64,000 bases of DNA from Paracoccus binzhouensis. GTDB lineage: Bacteria > Pseudomonadota > Alphaproteobacteria > Rhodobacterales > Rhodobacteraceae. The stretch spans positions 1 to 64,000 of the forward strand of contig NZ_JAEHFP010000007.1 in NCBI RefSeq assembly GCF_016446475.1. Direction: 5' to 3'. The notes beneath the pieces are model-generated. The model saw only the letters and a list, made by a program, of their open reading frames with translations, ran no database searches and had not been told where the DNA came from. Below are positions 35,618-44,306 of the stretch, one piece after another; position 1 is the stretch's first letter; each line of letters opens with the position of its first letter. The translations under genes were made by a program, and so were the position numbers.

Positions 35618-36859
35618 ATGCCCGCCCTGACCGACACCTCGATCCGACACGCTCTGAAACGGGTCGAGATAAGCCAGAAACAAGAGAACCTCGCCGATGG
35701 CGAAGGGCGCGGCACCGGCCGCCTCATTCTCGTCCTCAAGCCCATGCCCAAGCGCGTTACTGCCGACTGGATGGCCCAGCAGTGGCGAGACGGCAAGCGC
35801 ACCAAGAAGAAGATCGGCTCCTATCCCTCCATGTCGCTCGCGCAGGCGCGCGAGATCTTCAAGCGCGATTTTGCCGATGTGATCCAGAAGGGCCGGAGCA
35901 TCAAGGTCGCCACCGATGCCCGCCCTGGCACTGTCGCCGATCTGTTCGAGGGCTACGTCGCCGCGCTCAAGGAAGCCGGGAAGCCGTCCTGGAAGGAAAC
36001 CGAAAAGGGTCTGAACAAGGTCGCCGACACGCTCGGGCGCAACCGTCTCGCCCGCGAGATCGAGGCCGAGGAAATCATCGAGCTAATCCGGCCGATCTAC
36101 GAGCGCGGCGCCAAGTCGATGGCCGACCATGTGCGCTCCTATCTCCATGCCGCCTTTAGCTGGGGCATGAAGTCCGACAACGATTATCGGCAGCAATCCC
36201 CTCGCCGGTTCCGCATTCCCTTCAATCCGGCAGCGGGCATTCCGACCGAGCCCAAGGTAAAAGGCACCCGCTGGCTCGACGAGGACGAGTTCGTCCGGCT
36301 TTATCGCTGGCTCGAATGCCCTGACACGCCGGTCCATCCCTCCTATCCGCGCGCAGTGCAGCTCATCATGCTGACCGGCCAGCGCGTCGAGGAGATCGCG
36401 CGCATGCATGTTGATCAATGGGATGCCAAGGAGCGGATCATCGACTGGTCCAAGACCAAGAACGATCAGCCCCACGCCGTTCCAGTGCCCTTGATCGCTG
36501 CCGAACTGATTGAATCGATCAAGCCCAACGAGTATGGCTGGTTCTTCCCCTCGGCCAAAGATCCATCGAAACCTGTCAGCCACGGTACGCTCTACAGCTT
36601 TGTCTGGCGTCAGCGGCACCGCGGCGTCATCCCCTATGCGACGAACCGGGATCTGCGGCGCACCTTCAAGACGCTGGCTGGCAAAGCGGGCGTCCCGAAG
36701 GAAATCCGCGACCGGTTACAAAACCACGCCTTGCAGGACGTCAGTTCCAAGCACTACGACCGCTGGAACTACATGGCCGAGAAGCGGGCCGGGATGGCGA
36801 AATGGGACAAGTTCGTCCGCGCGATGCTTGCGAAGAAGCGCCTGAAGGCGGCCGCTTGA
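35618..36859 (+). CDS. Tyrosine-type site-specific integrase (P4/DUF4102-like)
   Basis: 413 aa from the ATG at 35618, which has AGGAGG eight bases upstream. The N-terminal arm-binding part contains KKKIGSYPSMSLAQAREIF. The catalytic core shows TGQRVEEIARM (first Arg), RDLRRTFKTLAG (second Arg) and the nucleophile region DVSSKHYDRWNY. The usual histidine of HxxR is replaced by RD before LRRT. It lies just inside the element that interrupts radC and is the likely enzyme of that insertion. Confidence 0.88.
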   Translation: MPALTDTSIRHALKRVEISQKQENLADGEGRGTGRLILVLKPMPKRVTADWMAQQWRDGKRTKKKIGSYPSMSLAQAREIFKRDFADVIQKGRSIKVATDARPGTVADLFEGYVAALKEAGKPSWKETEKGLNKVADTLGRNRLAREIEAEEIIELIRPIYERGAKSMADHVRSYLHAAFSWGMKSDNDYRQQSPRRFRIPFNPAAGIPTEPKVKGTRWLDEDEFVRLYRWLECPDTPVHPSYPRAVQLIMLTGQRVEEIARMHVDQWDAKERIIDWSKTKNDQPHAVPVPLIAAELIESIKPNEYGWFFPSAKDPSKPVSHGTLYSFVWRQRHRGVIPYATNRDLRRTFKTLAGKAGVPKEIRDRLQNHALQDVSSKHYDRWNYMAEKRAGMAKWDKFVRAMLAKKRLKAAA

Positions 36860-36951
36860 CCTTCCGACCGCCCAAGCCCCAGCGCGAAGGTGAAAGCTCC
36901 CTCCCACACCCGCTGGGAGAATCGTTCATAAGCCGTGGCCCGAGCGTGCTA

Positions 36952-37783
36952 GGGTCAGGATTCATAACCAATAGATGACGAGAGCCGCGAGGGCGATGGC
37001 TGAGAGGAAGACCTTGGGGCATCGGTCATAGCGGGTCGCGACGCGCCTCCAGTCCTTGAGCCTGCCGAACATGATCTCGATGCGGTTACGCCGCTTGTAT
37101 CTCCGCTTATCGTATTTGATCGGCGTCTTGCGTTTCTTCCGGCCTGGGATGCAGGCACGTATCCCCTTGTCCTGCAACGCTTCTCTGAACCAGTCAGCGT
37201 CATAGCCACGATCCCCGAGTAGCCATTTGACGTTTGGCAGGCCACTCAGCAGGGCCCGAGCGCCGATATAATCGCTGACCTGTCCAGCGGTGACGAACAG
37301 GTCGATCGGTCGCCCCTGACTGTCGCAGATGGCGTGCAGCTTGGTGTTCATACCGCCTTTGGTTCGACCGATCAGGCGACCACGCCCCCCTTTTTGGCGG
37401 CCATGCTGGTCGCCGTTCGATGGGCCTTGAGGTATGTTGCGTCGATCATCACGGTCGTTTTCTCGCCGTGTTCCGCCGCCAGCCCGGCTATCATCCGCGC
37501 GAAGATGCCCTTTTCGCTCCAACGCTTCCACCGGCTGTAGAGCGTCTTATGTGGGCCATACGCGGCGGGCGCATCGCGCCAACGCAAGCCATTGCGATTG
37601 ATGAAAATAATCCCGCTCAGCACCCGTCTGTCATCAACCCGGGGCTTCCCGTGCGACTTGGGAAAGAAGGGCCGGAGCCGCGCCATCTGCGCCTCCGTCA
37701 GCCAGAAGAGATCGCTCATGTCACCGCTCCGTTTTCGGAGGCGTGAATCACGCAGCGCAACAGAAATCAATGCATCCTGACCC
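36952..37783 (-). mobile_element. IS5-family (IS427-group-like) insertion sequence
   Basis: Terminal repeats GGGTCAGGATTCA (left) and GGGTCAGGATGCA (right, reversed) bound an 832-bp element. TA stands on both sides (36950-36951 and 37784-37785). It carries a two-frame transposase. The right-hand TA is also the left-hand TA of the next element. Confidence 0.85.
36962..37719 (-). CDS. IS5-family transposase, two frames
   Basis: The first frame starts MSDLFWLTEAQMARL at 37719 and contains the N-terminal half (NGLRWRDAPAAYGPHKTLY, VMIDATYLKAHRTA). At a run of A5G6 on the minus strand (37385-37395) the product continues one frame back (KKGGRGRLIGRTKGG) into the second half with GDRGYDADWFREAL and RRNRIEIMFGRLKDWR, ending at 36962. 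The A/G slippery run is typical of programmed frameshifting in this group, so the element may be active. Confidence 0.85.
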
Positions 37784-38571
37784 TAGGTCCTGTTGACCAC
37801 TGGCGCAGCCATAGCCTGATACAGGCGAGGTCGACGAAGCCGAGGAAGCTGCCTGCGGTTTTATCGTAGCGGGTTGCCAGACGCCGGGTGTTCTTCAGCT
37901 TGTTGAAGCAACGCTCGACCATGTTGCGCAAGGTGTAGATGGTCATGTCCACGACCTTGCGAACCTTCCGGTTCTTGCGCATCGGGATCATCGGCAGGGC
38001 GGTGCGGCTCTCGACATCTTCCCGAACCTTATCAGAGTCATAGCCCCTGTCGGCGACCAGAACGGCGGGCTGCGGCAGGGTATCTGCCATCATCAGATCA
38101 TAGCCGGTGCAGTCGGAATCCTGGCCGGGCGTGATTTCGGTCCTCATCGGGAGGCCTGCACCGTTGACGCGGAGATGGATCCTGGTCGAGAACCCACCTC
38201 TCGAACGGCCAGGAGCCTCTTTCGGAGTCCCCCTTTTGCGCCCGCCGCATGATGATGCGCCCGGATCACGGTGCCGTCGACCATCTGCAGCTTGTCGGGC
38301 GCAACCCCCGCGTGGTTCGAGCCGCATCCAGGATATCCTCCCACAGCCCCGCTAGGGTCCAGCGGCGGAACTGACGGTAGACCGACGACCACTTGCCGAA
38401 CTCCTGGGGCAGGTCGCGCCAAGGCGCAGCGGTTCGTGCGATCCAGAAAATCCCATCTAGAACAAGACGATGATCCGCAGGTTTGCGCCCGTTCGGGTGC
38501 CGGACGGCGCGAATGAAGCCCTCGAAGAAGGCCCACTCATCGTCGGATATCAGGTTGCGCGCCAAGCTCAC
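37767..38571 (-). pseudogene. IS5-family transposase in three frames
   Basis: It begins MSLARNLISDDEWAFFEGF at 38571. The product must change frame twice: near 38305 (WEDILDAAR to PDKLQMVDGTVIRAHH) and near 38232 at an A4G5 run (GAKGGLRK to EAPGRSRGGFSTRIH). The last part has LVADRGYDSDKVRE and ERCFNKLKNTRRLATRYDK. One change may be programmed, but two suggest a broken copy. The final frame reads through the element end into the neighbouring IS before a stop at 37767. Confidence 0.75.
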
Positions 38572-38638
38572 CTCCTACGTAGAGATGAGCTTGAACCATG
38601 GGTCGCCGACCAGTGGAATCCCTTTTGTCAATACGACC
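37786..38638 (-). mobile_element. Second IS5-family insertion sequence, abutting the first
   Basis: The ends GGTCCTGTTGACC (left) and GGTCGTATTGACA (right, reversed) match at 10 of 13 positions. TA lies at 37784-37785 and 38639-38640. The element is about 853 bp and shares its left TA with the IS427-like copy, so both sit head to tail in one original TA site. Confidence 0.75.
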
Positions 38639-38640
38639 TA

Positions 38641-38990
38641 TTGCGGTGCAGATGGATGTCACGAAACAGGAGAGCATCGACGCGGGCTTCGCCGAGGTGA
38701 TCGGCGCTTTCGGCCATCTCGACATCCTGATCAACAATGCAGCGCTGTTCACCGCCGCCCCGATCGAGGAGGTCATACGGCCGATGCTCGGCAAGGCATT
38801 GCGGACGCCATTGGTCACCGACGACCTGCCGGACGAGATCGTCCGCCCCTCTCAGATACGAAACGCCGCGCTGCCGGCACCCGATGCCGCGAAACGTGCC
38901 GTGCTACGCTGGCTGCTCGGGGAATGCGGCGGCAATATTTCGGCGGTGGCGCGACAGGCGGGGCTGGCGGATGCAGGAGACGCCGGCTGA
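38641..38990 (+). pseudogene. Chimeric remnant: short-chain dehydrogenase fragment joined to a sigma-54-activator tail
   Basis: The first 40 codons match the middle of a sorbitol-dehydrogenase-like SDR (VQMDVTKQESIDAGF, then GHLDILINNAALFTAAPIEE). From about 38775 the same frame continues as the end of an AcoR/NtrC-type regulator (VTDDLPDEIVRP, then GECGGNISAVARQAG), which breaks down before the recognition helix is complete. The regulator part differs from the acoR in this window. The frame is open upstream to 38598, inside the adjoining IS. It marks a deletion joining two former genes. Confidence 0.75.
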
Positions 38991-38997
38991 CCGGCGA

Positions 38998-39864
38998 TCA
39001 CCTGCCGGCTGCCGCCAGGCTGCGGCGATGCCGCTCGGACAGCAGGCCGGTCATCTCGCCGGTCAGCCGACCGATGGAACCGGCGCTTTCCCAGGAATAG
39101 ATCGACACCACCATGGCCGGCTCACCGCCGAAGCTGTCGCAGCGCCGCAGCCGCGCGCCCGAGACCGCCGCGACCGGCAGAAGCGTGATGCCCAGCCCGC
39201 CCTCGACACCCAGGATGACGCTGGGCAGGCTGCTGCCGGAAAAGGCGACATACCAGCGCCGCCGCTCGCGCTCGATCCGCGCGAACATGGCGTCGCGGTA
39301 AAGCCCGCCGGGCGGGAATACCACCAGCGGCACCGGGTCCTGCCAGTCGCGCGGCAGGAGGGCGCTTTCGAACCAGGCCATCGCCTCGGTAAAATGCGCC
39401 CGGCAATCGCTGTCGGGGGCGGGCTCCTTGACCACGACGATGTCCAGCTCGGCCGCGCGATAGCGGCGCATCAGCTCGCGGCTGAGGCCGACGGTCACGT
39501 CCAGCCGGATCTGCGGGAACTGCCGGGTGAAATCGCGAAAGATCCCGCACATGTCGGGGTTGAAGATGTCCTCGGGCAGGCCCAGCCGGATCGAACTTGT
39601 GCCGCTGGGATCGCCAAGCACCGCCGCCGCCTCTTGCTGCAGGGCCAGGATGCGCCGGGCATAGCCCAGAAGCCGCTCGCCCTGCGGGGTCGGCAGCACC
39701 GGGCGCGCGGCACGGTCGATCAGGGCATGGCCCGCGGCATCCTCCAGCCGGGCCAGTTGCTGGCTGATGGTGGATTGCGTCATGTGCAGCCGTTCCGCGG
39801 CGCGGGTGAAGCTGCCGCTCTCGACGATGGCGACAAAGGCGCGCAGCAGGCGCGGATCGAGCAT
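38998..39864 (-). CDS. LysR-family transcriptional regulator
   Basis: 288 aa from the ATG at 39864, which has GGAG upstream. The N-terminal winged helix reads LLRAFVAIVESGSFTRAAERL, then MTQSTISQQLARLED. The effector domain follows (IRLGLPEDIFNPDMCGIF). It is divergent from the amidohydrolase gene, with a perfect dyad between the two, so it most likely controls that gene and itself. Confidence 0.9.
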   Translation of the reverse strand: MLDPRLLRAFVAIVESGSFTRAAERLHMTQSTISQQLARLEDAAGHALIDRAARPVLPTPQGERLLGYARRILALQQEAAAVLGDPSGTSSIRLGLPEDIFNPDMCGIFRDFTRQFPQIRLDVTVGLSRELMRRYRAAELDIVVVKEPAPDSDCRAHFTEAMAWFESALLPRDWQDPVPLVVFPPGGLYRDAMFARIERERRRWYVAFSGSSLPSVILGVEGGLGITLLPVAAVSGARLRRCDSFGGEPAMVVSIYSWESAGSIGRLTGEMTGLLSERHRRSLAAAGR

Positions 39865-39893
39865 CCCGGACTCCATTCGATTTCACGATGTTT

Positions 39894-39922
39894 ATCATCT
39901 GGACATTTAATTTCCAGATGAT
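39894..39922. promoter_or_regulatory. Perfect 10-bp inverted repeat, LysR operator candidate
   Basis: ATCATCTGGA (39894-39903) and TCCAGATGAT (39913-39922) are perfect arms with a 9-base AT-rich spacer. It is centred about 45 bases upstream of the LysR start and 70 upstream of the amidohydrolase start, the usual place of a LysR regulatory site. Confidence 0.8.
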
Positions 39923-39976
39923 CCCGGCCGCGCTTATCCAGAACGCAGGACAGACGACATTCGGGAGGAAACGCAT

Positions 39977-41365
39977 TTGCACACCGAGCACCGCCACAGC
40001 CGCCGCGCCTTCCTGTGCGGCACCGGGGGGCTGATGACCGCATCGGCCGTGATGGGCATGGGAGCCGCCAGCGCCGCAGGAGCCGCCGCCGGGGCCGCGG
40101 AGGAACTGGCACTGACCGGCGAGATCGCCGAGACGCATTACTACCTGACCGAGGTCCGGCTTGAAAGCGGCTTCGAGCGCGAGAGCGAATACATCACCGC
40201 CACCCGCACCGCGCTGCATACGCTGGAAATCCGCGACGGCAGCATCCAGGCGATCCTGGAGGAAGGCGCCGCGCTGACGCCGGACGTCCCGCGCTATTCG
40301 GCCGGGGGCAAGCTGGCACTGCCCGCCTTTCGCGACATGCATATCCACCTGGACAAGACCTTCTATGGCGGGCCGTGGCAGGCGCCGCTGCCCCGGCAGG
40401 GCAAGACGATCATGGACATGATCGCGCGCGAGGAAATCCTGCTGCCGAAGCTGTTGCCGACCTCGCAGCGGCGGGCCGAGGCGCTGATCGAGCTGCTGCT
40501 GTCGCAAGGCACCACCATGGCGCGCAGCCATTGCAACATCGACCCGGTCAGCGGGCTGAAAAGCCTTGAACATCTGCAGCTGGCGCTGGAAAACCACCGC
40601 GACAGGTTCGATTGCGAGATCGTCGCCTTTCCGCAGCACGGCCTGCTGCATTCCAAGGTGGACGGGCTGATGCGCGAGGCGATGGCCATGGGCGTGCAGT
40701 TCGTCGGCGGGCTGGATCCGACCAACGTGGACGGCGCGATGGAGCAGTCGCTGGACGCCATGTTCCAGATCGCGCTGGACCACGACAAGGCGGTGGACAT
40801 CCATCTTCACGAAACCGGCCCCGCCGGCGTGGCGGCGATCCACCACATGGTCGAGACGGTCGAGCGCACCCCGCAACTCAAGGGCCGGCTGAACCTGAGC
40901 CACGCCTTCGCGCTGGGAACGCTGCCCGAGGCCGAGCTGGACGCGCTGGCCGAGCGCATGGCCGCGCAGGGGGTGACGGTGATCTCGACCGTGCCGATCG
41001 GGGCGCTGACCATGCCGCTGCCGCGCCTGCGCGAAAAGGGCGTGACGCTGATGACCGGCACCGACAGCGTGATCGACCACTGGTCGCCCTTCGGCACCGG
41101 CGACATGCTGGAAAAGGCCAATCTCTGCGCCCAGCTCTACGGCGGGCGCGACGAGTTCGGCCTGACCCGCGCCATGGCCATCGCCACCGGCGACCTGCTG
41201 CCGCTGACCGACGCAGGAGAACGCGCATGGCCGAAGCCCGGCGATGCGGCGGAATTCGCGCTGGCCGAGGCCAATTGCTCGGCCGAGGCGGTGGCCCGCC
41301 GCTCGGCCCGCACCGCCACCTTCCACAAGGGCCGGCTGGTCTACGGCGGCGTCGCGCGGGCCTGA
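39977..41365 (+). CDS. Tat-exported amidohydrolase (cytosine-deaminase-like)
   Basis: 462 aa from a TTG start with GGGAGGAA upstream. A twin-arginine signal (HSRRAFLCGTGG) and Ala-rich hydrophobic stretch open the protein. Metal-binding residues of the amidohydrolase superfamily are visible: DMHIHLDKTF, ARSHCNIDP, DIHLHETG, LSHAFAL and TGTDSVIDHW. The pattern matches cytosine deaminase/N-isopropylammelide-type enzymes, here periplasmic. The substrate is unknown; the divergent LysR regulator suggests induction by it. Confidence 0.85.
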   Translation: MHTEHRHSRRAFLCGTGGLMTASAVMGMGAASAAGAAAGAAEELALTGEIAETHYYLTEVRLESGFERESEYITATRTALHTLEIRDGSIQAILEEGAALTPDVPRYSAGGKLALPAFRDMHIHLDKTFYGGPWQAPLPRQGKTIMDMIAREEILLPKLLPTSQRRAEALIELLLSQGTTMARSHCNIDPVSGLKSLEHLQLALENHRDRFDCEIVAFPQHGLLHSKVDGLMREAMAMGVQFVGGLDPTNVDGAMEQSLDAMFQIALDHDKAVDIHLHETGPAGVAAIHHMVETVERTPQLKGRLNLSHAFALGTLPEAELDALAERMAAQGVTVISTVPIGALTMPLPRLREKGVTLMTGTDSVIDHWSPFGTGDMLEKANLCAQLYGGRDEFGLTRAMAIATGDLLPLTDAGERAWPKPGDAAEFALAEANCSAEAVARRSARTATFHKGRLVYGGVARA

Positions 41366-41640
41366 CCCGCGACAGGCGGGGCGGCCATCGCCGCCCTGCC
41401 CCTTTTGCCCGCCTGCGCGACCGGACCCCAATCGCAAAGCCCGGCGAATCGGTCGCGCAGCAGGTCCTTTTGCACCTTGCCCATGGTGTTGCGCGGCAAC
41501 TCGTCCACGAACAGCCCGCGCTTGGGTTGCTTGAACTTCGCCAACCGCCCCTCCAGCGGGGCCAGCACATCGGTCTCGGTCAGGGCGGGATTGCCGGCCG
41601 GGACGACGACCGCCGTCACCCCTCGCCAATACGCCTCTCT
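41341..41640 (-). pseudogene. C-terminal fragment of an acyl-CoA synthetase (AMP-ligase)
   Basis: The frame reads VTAVVVPAGNPALTETDVL, then LAKFKQPKRGLFVDELPRN and TMGKVQKDLLRDRF, the C-terminal domain of a malonyl-CoA-synthetase-like ligase with the catalytic lysine in GKVQK. Everything before it is missing: at about 41640 the sequence changes to an IS5 fragment. The end overlaps the amidohydrolase 3' end by 25 bases. Confidence 0.75.
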
Positions 41641-41730
41641 TGATGCAGGTGCTATTTGGCATGGAGATCCGACAAACGACAGGGTTCATCGAGAACCTCC
41701 TACGACTTGTCGGGCTGGACTGGCTGCAGC
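41640..41730 (+). pseudogene. IS5-family transposase fragment
   Basis: MMQVLFGMEIRQTTGFIENL and LRLVGLDWLQP match the N-terminal part of IS903/IS5-type transposases. Both ends are lost; homology stops within about 90 bases. Confidence 0.65.
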
Positions 41731-42213
41731 CGGTTTCGGCAGCGGGCCTCCCGGCATCGCAGTCGAAAATATTGAACCGCCAGCGATACTGTCGATGCAG
41801 CCCTGGACCAACCCGCTGGATATGTGTTCGTGGCCGGTGCGCCCGAACTTCCCGATTGCCATTGCCGCGGCGCCTGGACTGAACCGCTTATGGCCGCTCT
41901 GCAACAAAGGGTGTGAACCGCCCCGGATTTGCCGGAGGCTCCATGTGTGGATGCCCCGGTTCATGCAAGGGCAAATTCGTGCCGCCGGGCATGTGATCGG
42001 TGCGGTCATGTGTCAGGCCTGTCGATACGGCGATGTGGTTGCCGCCGGCCGTCATGGAGATACGCGGAACAGGCGCAAATCAACTCAGCGAGCTTTTCGC
42101 TCTTGGAGCCTCGGTGCTTTTCCTGGTCCCGATCAGTCCGATCATTTGCCCTTGACGTTCACGACCTCCTCACATGCCCACCTCTCCTGATCCCGCGGCG
42201 ACCGAGCGCTTGC
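41731..42213. other. Unassigned segment between IS remnants
   Basis: About 480 bases with frames open by chance only. I find no protein family on either strand. It is less GC-rich than the core regions and may be debris from the same deletions that cut the acyl-CoA synthetase. Confidence 0.5.
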
Positions 42214-43242
42214 TCAAGCGGCTGCGAGACCGGGATCCCGATAGTCTTCTCTCTTGGTCTGCATGGCCCAGATCGCGCGCGCCATCTTGTTTGCCAAGGC
42301 TACGGCGACCAACATCAGCGGCTTGCGGTCCATCATGCGGCTGAGCCACGAGCCAGGCCGTGCGCCGCGGCGGGACGCCCATCGTATCACCGCCATGGCT
42401 CCGATTATTAGGAGCCTTCGGATGTCGCGTTGACCCATCTTCGAGGTGCGCCCGAGCCGCTGCTTGCCGCCGGTTGAGTGCTGAACCGGCACGAGTCCAA
42501 GCCAGGCGGCAAAGTCGCGACCACGCTTGAAGGTCTGCATAGGTGGTGCGAATACCTCCACCGCCATGGCTGTGATCGGGCCGATGCCCGGCATCGTCTG
42601 CAAGCGGCGTATTTCTTCGCCGAATTGGGCTTCGCGACGAAGCGTTTTCTCGAGGTCTGCAATTTTGGCGTTCAGCTGTTCGATCTGCTCGAGGTAGATC
42701 CGGCCGATATCGCGAACCAGCTGCGGAATTGCGACATCGGTCGCGTCCAGTGCTTTGGCCAGAGACTTCAGGTGAGCCGGTCCTTGCGGCACAACGAGAC
42801 CGTGTTCTGCGAGGTGGCCGCGCAGGGCATTGATTAGTTGCGTCCTTTGGCGCACGAGCAGATCGCGCGTCCGGAAGACCATGGAGCGCGCCTGCTGTTC
42901 CTCGGTCTTCACGGCGACGAAGCGCATTGTCGGCCGAGACCCTGCTTCGGCAATGGCCTCCGCGTCCGCCGTATCGTTCTTCTGCCGCTTCACATATGGC
43001 TTGACGTAGCTGGGTGGGATGAGCCGCACATCGTGGCCGAGCTGCTGGATCGCGCGGCCCCATTCATGAGCGCTGGCGCATGCCTCCATAACGACCACGC
43101 AACGCGGCTGCGCCGACAGGAACGGAAGCATTTGAGCTCGGGTCAACCGCTTCCTGAACGCGACGCTGCCGTCGATGTGTGCTCCGTGCGCGTGGAAGAC
43201 GCGCTTCGCCAGATCGATGCCGATGATGGTGGCGTTGTTCAT
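42214..43242 (-). CDS. IS110-family transposase
   Basis: 342 aa from the ATG at 43242, which has GAGGAGGAAGG upstream. The DEDD-type N-terminal catalytic part starts IIGIDLAKRVFHAHG and continues YVKRQKNDTADAEAIAEA. The C-terminal transposase_20 domain shows MPGIGPITAMAVEV and DFAAWLGLVPVQHSTGGK. It appears intact. IS110 elements lack clear terminal repeats, so the ends are not marked. Confidence 0.92.
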   Translation of the reverse strand: MNNATIIGIDLAKRVFHAHGAHIDGSVAFRKRLTRAQMLPFLSAQPRCVVVMEACASAHEWGRAIQQLGHDVRLIPPSYVKPYVKRQKNDTADAEAIAEAGSRPTMRFVAVKTEEQQARSMVFRTRDLLVRQRTQLINALRGHLAEHGLVVPQGPAHLKSLAKALDATDVAIPQLVRDIGRIYLEQIEQLNAKIADLEKTLRREAQFGEEIRRLQTMPGIGPITAMAVEVFAPPMQTFKRGRDFAAWLGLVPVQHSTGGKQRLGRTSKMGQRDIRRLLIIGAMAVIRWASRRGARPGSWLSRMMDRKPLMLVAVALANKMARAIWAMQTKREDYRDPGLAAA

Positions 43243-43351
43243 GTCCTTCCTCCTCTTCACCGCAGCTCATCCTGCTACTGCCACTGTGCCACGCCTCGGC
43301 ACGGGCGGGAGGGGCATCCACTCCATCAACTCCTGATTAGGATGGAGCATC

Positions 43352-43717
43352 ATGAGCAAGACCACGAACAAGTTTTCCCCTGAAGTTCGCGAGCGCGCCG
43401 TGCGGATGGTTCTCGACGGCGCAGGCCCGCACGGTTCTCGGTGGCAGGCGATCACGTCTATCGCCGCGAAGATCGGTTGCTCCGCGAACACGCTGAACGA
43501 CTGGGTCAAGAAGGCCGAGGTCGACAGTGGCAGGCACGCAGGCATCCCCAGCGACATGGCTGAGAAGATGAAGGCGCTCGAGCGGGAGAACCGGGAGCTG
43601 CGCCAGGGTGAGGAGGATCAGAAAACGATCCGGGGGATCGTTTTCCCGACGAACGAGATTCTTCGCAAAGCCTCGGCGTATTTTGCAATGGCGGAGCTCG
43701 ACCGCCGGTCGAAGTGA
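43352..43717 (+). CDS. IS3-family transposase OrfA with in-frame palindrome insertion
   Basis: 121 aa. It begins [17 protein letters not shown] with a helix-turn-helix ([20 protein letters not shown]) and a leucine-zipper-like end. Between ELRQ and [16 protein letters not shown], where relatives have one Ala, this copy has [15 protein letters not shown]. That stretch is coded by a perfect hairpin at 43621-43645. Confidence 0.8.
   Translation: MSKTTNKFSPEVRERAVRMVLDGAGPHGSRWQAITSIAAKIGCSANTLNDWVKKAEVDSGRHAGIPSDMAEKMKALERENRELRQGEEDQKTIRGIVFPTNEILRKASAYFAMAELDRRSK
43621..43645. repeat. Perfect 11-bp palindrome with 3-base loop inside IS3 orfA
   Basis: GAAAACGATCC, loop GGG, GGATCGTTTTC. It lies within the extra codons of OrfA and keeps the frame open. 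Confidence 0.85.
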
Positions 43718-44190
43718 TGGTGGATTTCATTGAGGCGCATCGTGATGCGCACGGGGTCGAGCCGATCCGCACGGCGCTGCCGATCGCCCCTTCCACCTAC
43801 TACGATCACCTGGCGAAGCGGGCTGATCCGGCGCGGTTGTCGGACCGTGCCCGTCGTGATGCCGCCCTGCGGCCCGAGATCCGACGTGTGTTCGAAGAGA
43901 ACTGGCGGGGGTCTATGGCGTCCACAAGGTCTGGCGGCAGCTCGTCCGGGAAGGCTTCGAGATCGCGAGTTGCACGGTGGCAAGGCTGATGAAAGACATG
44001 GGCATCCAAGGCATCATCCGCGACAAGCCGCACAGGACGACGTTCCCAGACAAGAAGGCCCCATGCCCGCTGGACAAGGTGAACCGCGAGTTTCGCGTGC
44101 CGGCGCCCACATGCTCTGGGTCAGCGATTTCACCTACGTCGCGACCTGGAAGGAGTTCGTCTACGTCGCCTTCGTCATCGATGCCCAAGG
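43714..44190 (+). pseudogene. IS3-family transposase OrfB, frameshifted and truncated
   Basis: It starts [20 protein letters not shown], overlapping orfA by four bases. The frame slips near 43908 (VFEENW to GVYGVHKVWRQL) and again near 44105 (FRVPAP to HMLWVSDFTYVATW). Homology stops at about 44182 after VYVAFVIDA, before the later catalytic residues. The copy cannot be functional. Confidence 0.85.
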
Positions 44191-44306
44191 GCCCTATCTG
44201 ATCGCTACGGAACATCGTCGGCAATGGCCGTCATTCGGCAAACGCGTGACCGGTTCGCGGAGGCGCAGCCTTGGGCGTCAACGTCCATCCCATGGGAACA
44301 GGCTGA
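44191..44306. other. Junction sequence between IS3 remnant and LysR gene
   Basis: About 115 bases following the IS3 break. Short open frames exist, but I cannot assign them. It appears to be the edge of the accessory zone. Confidence 0.4.

Noticed and set aside
37200..38640. A composite transposon formed by the two IS5-family elements
   Set aside because: The elements abut with only a shared TA between them, so there is no cargo.
41686..42009. 107-aa minus-strand frame between IS remnants
   Set aside because: No recognisable motif, no ribosome site and no support from neighbours.
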